From UBA8752 sp965659115 (lineage in GTDB: Bacteria > Bacteroidota > Bacteroidia > Flavobacteriales_D > Sanyastnellaceae), in contig CBFHUP010000043.1 in the NCBI GenBank assembly GCA_965659115.1, forward strand, positions 1 through 27,016: a DNA stretch of 27,016 nt, written 5' to 3'. Position 1 is the stretch's first letter. Every line of letters begins with the position of its first letter. Shown here one piece after another: positions 25,051 to 27,016 of this stretch. The notes beneath the pieces are model-generated. The model saw nothing but the letters and a program-made list of their open reading frames with translations, had not been told where the DNA came from and did not search any database. A program made the position numbers and the translations under genes.

Positions 25051-27016
25051 TTACCGCACCACGAGGCGAAGGGTTTGGCTGGAGCCTTCTTGGGTTTGCA
25101 TTTGCCCGAGATAGGTGCCCGTTGGCAAGCGGCTCAAATCCAAGGTGGCTTGTCCTTGGCCTTCTTGAAACAGGACCTCTTGGCCCAAGAGGGTGCGGAC
25201 GGACAGGGTCCAGTTAACATCTGCCGCGACGCCAGAAAGCACAACGGACCCTTCAGCGGGGTTTGGAACAAATTGGACCTCCATCAGGCCAGATTCTTCG
25301 GCGATGCCCGTTGCAGCGCAGATGACGACACCAAAAACGTCCTCGGCAGGCACATTCTGCTCGACTTGGTCGACCAGGATATTGCCCTCTCCATCTTCCA
25401 CTTTATAGCTGTAAGAGGTAGAATAATAGCCACCATTTACCTCAAAGTCCACATCGTCTCCATTTTGAATGTCCACGTATCCAATGAGGGCCTCTCCATT
25501 GAACCAGAAGCCCCCAATGACGTCTACAAGGGCGGGCCCATCATAGACGAGCAGGTTCGCCAGATCCCAGCCGTCGTAATCCGAATAGAGGGTGACCTTG
25601 ATTTGGCTGCACTCGGGTGCCGCCGAGCATGCCTTCAGCCCGTATACCCCTGCTGCAGTTCCATACTGGGAGTTTGAGTTGGCCGGAGAGTCGGAGTCGA
25701 ACAGGATGGTCCCTTCGGCATCCACGACCTCGAAGTTGCCGGGCCATCCGGCGAACTGAGAAATGTAGTTCATGTCGACGCTCGACCCTTCGTTTACGGC
25801 GAATGCATAGCTGTCGGAGAAGCCGTCTTGTAGGGTGGGTTCTCCCACGAGGACATTGTCTACCAACACTTGCATCACGCCACTCCAGCCGTCGCCTTCG
25901 GGTGCATACATATTCAAGGTCCAGGTGCCACAAGTGCCCACAGGATTGGGGAACTCGAAGTCGATGACCTCGTTGATGACGTGAACAACACCGTTGTAGG
26001 CGAGCAGATCGGGTGCGGTGACCTGGGCGTTTTCTACAAAAATGCCTTCGTCATTGACGAAGGTGAAGATGTTTTCACCTCCATAACTGACAAGCAGGCC
26101 GTTGTTGCTGAGCTGGTCGCTGGTCAGTGGCGTCTCCACGATGTGTCGGCGCAAGATCTCGTCCCAGTATGGAGAGTCGAAGAGGTCGTCCACGTCGTCG
26201 AATCCGTTTTCCTCGGCAAAGGCGAAAATGGCATCATCGGTAGGGGCAAACACGGTGAAGTGGCCGGGTGCGTCTTCGTTGTTGTTGATCACAGGCTGTC
26301 CGATCAGGTCATCGTTGAGAAAGTTGGCGTTGATTTCCTGCTCGAACAGTGTGTGGTCCGGGCTGTCGACCACGATTTGGTAAACGGTCGCTTCAGGAGA
26401 TGTGGAGGGGGCCATTCCGTAATTGATGATGTGAATGACCCCATTATCGGCAGTGTAGTTCGTCTCTGTGATGTTGACGCCGCCGACGGTGAGGTCGCCA
26501 TTTGCGTTCTGCCCCACGACGACATCTTCTCCAAGCAGGGTGGGCAGTGACATGCCGGGCTCCAGATCTTCGGCCAGGTAGGTTCCCTCTATGATGTGAT
26601 AGCTGAGAATGTCCTCAAAGTCAGGAATGCTGAGCATGTCGAAGCTGTTCAGGTTCATCAGCTCTTCCAAGGCATCTACAGCGGCATCATCGGGCATGAA
26701 GACCGTGTAATCTTCGATGCCGCTCAGCGCTTCTGCACAGGGCGCACAGGCGAATTGCATGGCATAGCCTGTAGCAAAAACTGCGGGGCTGTTTTCAGCA
26801 CCGGACCATGATTGGATGAGGTCGGTTAGGGTAAAAGCATCCACGTTGATGGAGCCGACCATGCCGAGTTGGGCCTGCAGACCAATGCTGGAATCAAAGT
26901 TGTAGATGCCCGGCACATCGAATGTGATCACGCCCAAACACGTGCCCTCATCTGTTCCAATGGCCTGCTCCAAGTAAATGTCAACAGGGTTGTTCCACGG
27001 CTCACCGGTCAAGGTG
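25051..27016 (-). CDS. Fasciclin-domain secreted protein with T9SS tail (5' end cut by window edge)
   Basis: The frame is open to the right edge, so the N-terminus and signal peptide are missing; about 655 residues are visible. Two FAS1 (fasciclin) domains are seen: the first around 60-207 (DYTVFMPDDAAVDAL, YHIIEGTYLAEDL, NGVIHIINYGM), the second at about 212-360 (HFTVFAPTDDAIFAF, RRHIVETPLTSDQL, NGVVHVINEVIDF). Then come two related beta-sandwich-like modules of about 100 residues, one starting at CGTWTLNMYAPEGDGWSG, the other at CSQIKVTLYSDYDGWDLA, each ending in a Cys. A type-A T9SS sorting domain closes the protein (FVPNPAEGSVVLSGV to LRLVVR). FAS1 proteins mediate adhesion or matrix contact; here a secreted or surface-anchored adhesin is likely. 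The first gene of a probable operon with the penicillin acylase. Confidence 0.9.
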   Translation of the reverse strand, partial: TLTGEPWNNPVDIYLEQAIGTDEGTCLGVITFDVPGIYNFDSSIGLQAQLGMVGSINVDAFTLTDLIQSWSGAENSPAVFATGYAMQFACAPCAEALSGIEDYTVFMPDDAAVDALEELMNLNSFDMLSIPDFEDILSYHIIEGTYLAEDLEPGMSLPTLLGEDVVVGQNANGDLTVGGVNITETNYTADNGVIHIINYGMAPSTSPEATVYQIVVDSPDHTLFEQEINANFLNDDLIGQPVINNNEDAPGHFTVFAPTDDAIFAFAEENGFDDVDDLFDSPYWDEILRRHIVETPLTSDQLSNNGLLVSYGGENIFTFVNDEGIFVENAQVTAPDLLAYNGVVHVINEVIDFEFPNPVGTCGTWTLNMYAPEGDGWSGVMQVLVDNVLVGEPTLQDGFSDSYAFAVNEGSSVDMNYISQFAGWPGNFEVVDAEGTILFDSDSPANSNSQYGTAAGVYGLKACSAAPECSQIKVTLYSDYDGWDLANLLVYDGPALVDVIGGFWFNGEALIGYVDIQNGDDVDFEVNGGYYSTSYSYKVEDGEGNILVDQVEQNVPAEDVFGVVICAATGIAEESGLMEVQFVPNPAEGSVVLSGVAADVNWTLSVRTLLGQEVLFQEGQGQATLDLSRLPTGTYLGQMQTQEGSSQTLRLVVR

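Overview
The window looks like chromosomal DNA from a member of the Bacteroidota, most likely a marine or aquatic Flavobacteriia/Cryomorphaceae-like lineage with mid-range GC. The grounds are a SusC/SusD pair, several type IX secretion (T9SS) C-terminal sorting domains, PKD and DUF11 domains, CDGSH and FISUMP proteins, and TAnnTTTG (-7) promoter elements. No tRNA, rRNA, CRISPR array, integrase or insertion sequence was recognised. The placement comes from protein families, not from a marker gene.

Layout, left to right. 1-2711 (-): 3' truncated giant secreted adhesin-like protein with DUF11, PKD and a type-B T9SS end. 2828-6514 (+): multidomain secreted GH3 beta-glucosidase. 6495-7748 (-): BaiN/HI0933-type flavoprotein, overlapping the GH3 tail. 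7811-9198 (+): short Crp/Fnr-like regulator, YceI protein and double-CDGSH iron-sulfur protein. 9432-10208 (+): FISUMP lipoprotein gene split by an in-frame TGA. 10261-11451 (-): GH16 endo-beta-glucanase lipoprotein. 11610-14366 (+): GH5 glucanase with two CBM6-like modules and a T9SS tail. 14721-21199 (-): susC, susD and a PKD lipoprotein with a duplicated module. 21575-21895 (+): TfoX-N-like small gene interrupted by TAG. 21896-27016 (-): a hypothetical exported protein, a penicillin acylase family protein and a fasciclin/T9SS protein running off the right edge.

The core, about 10.3-21.3 kb, is best read as a polysaccharide utilisation locus for a beta-1,3(-1,6/1,4)-glucan such as laminarin. 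The T9SS-secreted GH5 and the surface lipoprotein GH16 would cut the polymer outside the cell. The PKD lipoprotein and SusD would hold the fragments, SusC would import them, and the GH3 some 4 kb away would release glucose. The substrate is inferred from family content only. The susC promoter carries a perfect 7-3-7 palindrome beside the predicted transcription start.

The points most worth a second look are the duplicated, unnamed tryptophan-rich module in the PKD lipoprotein, the susC palindrome, the two genes broken by single in-frame stops on either side of the glucan locus, and TAnnTTTG boxes set almost directly against the GH3 and GH5 start codons, which would imply leaderless messages. 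I did not find a clearly new defence or mobile system.
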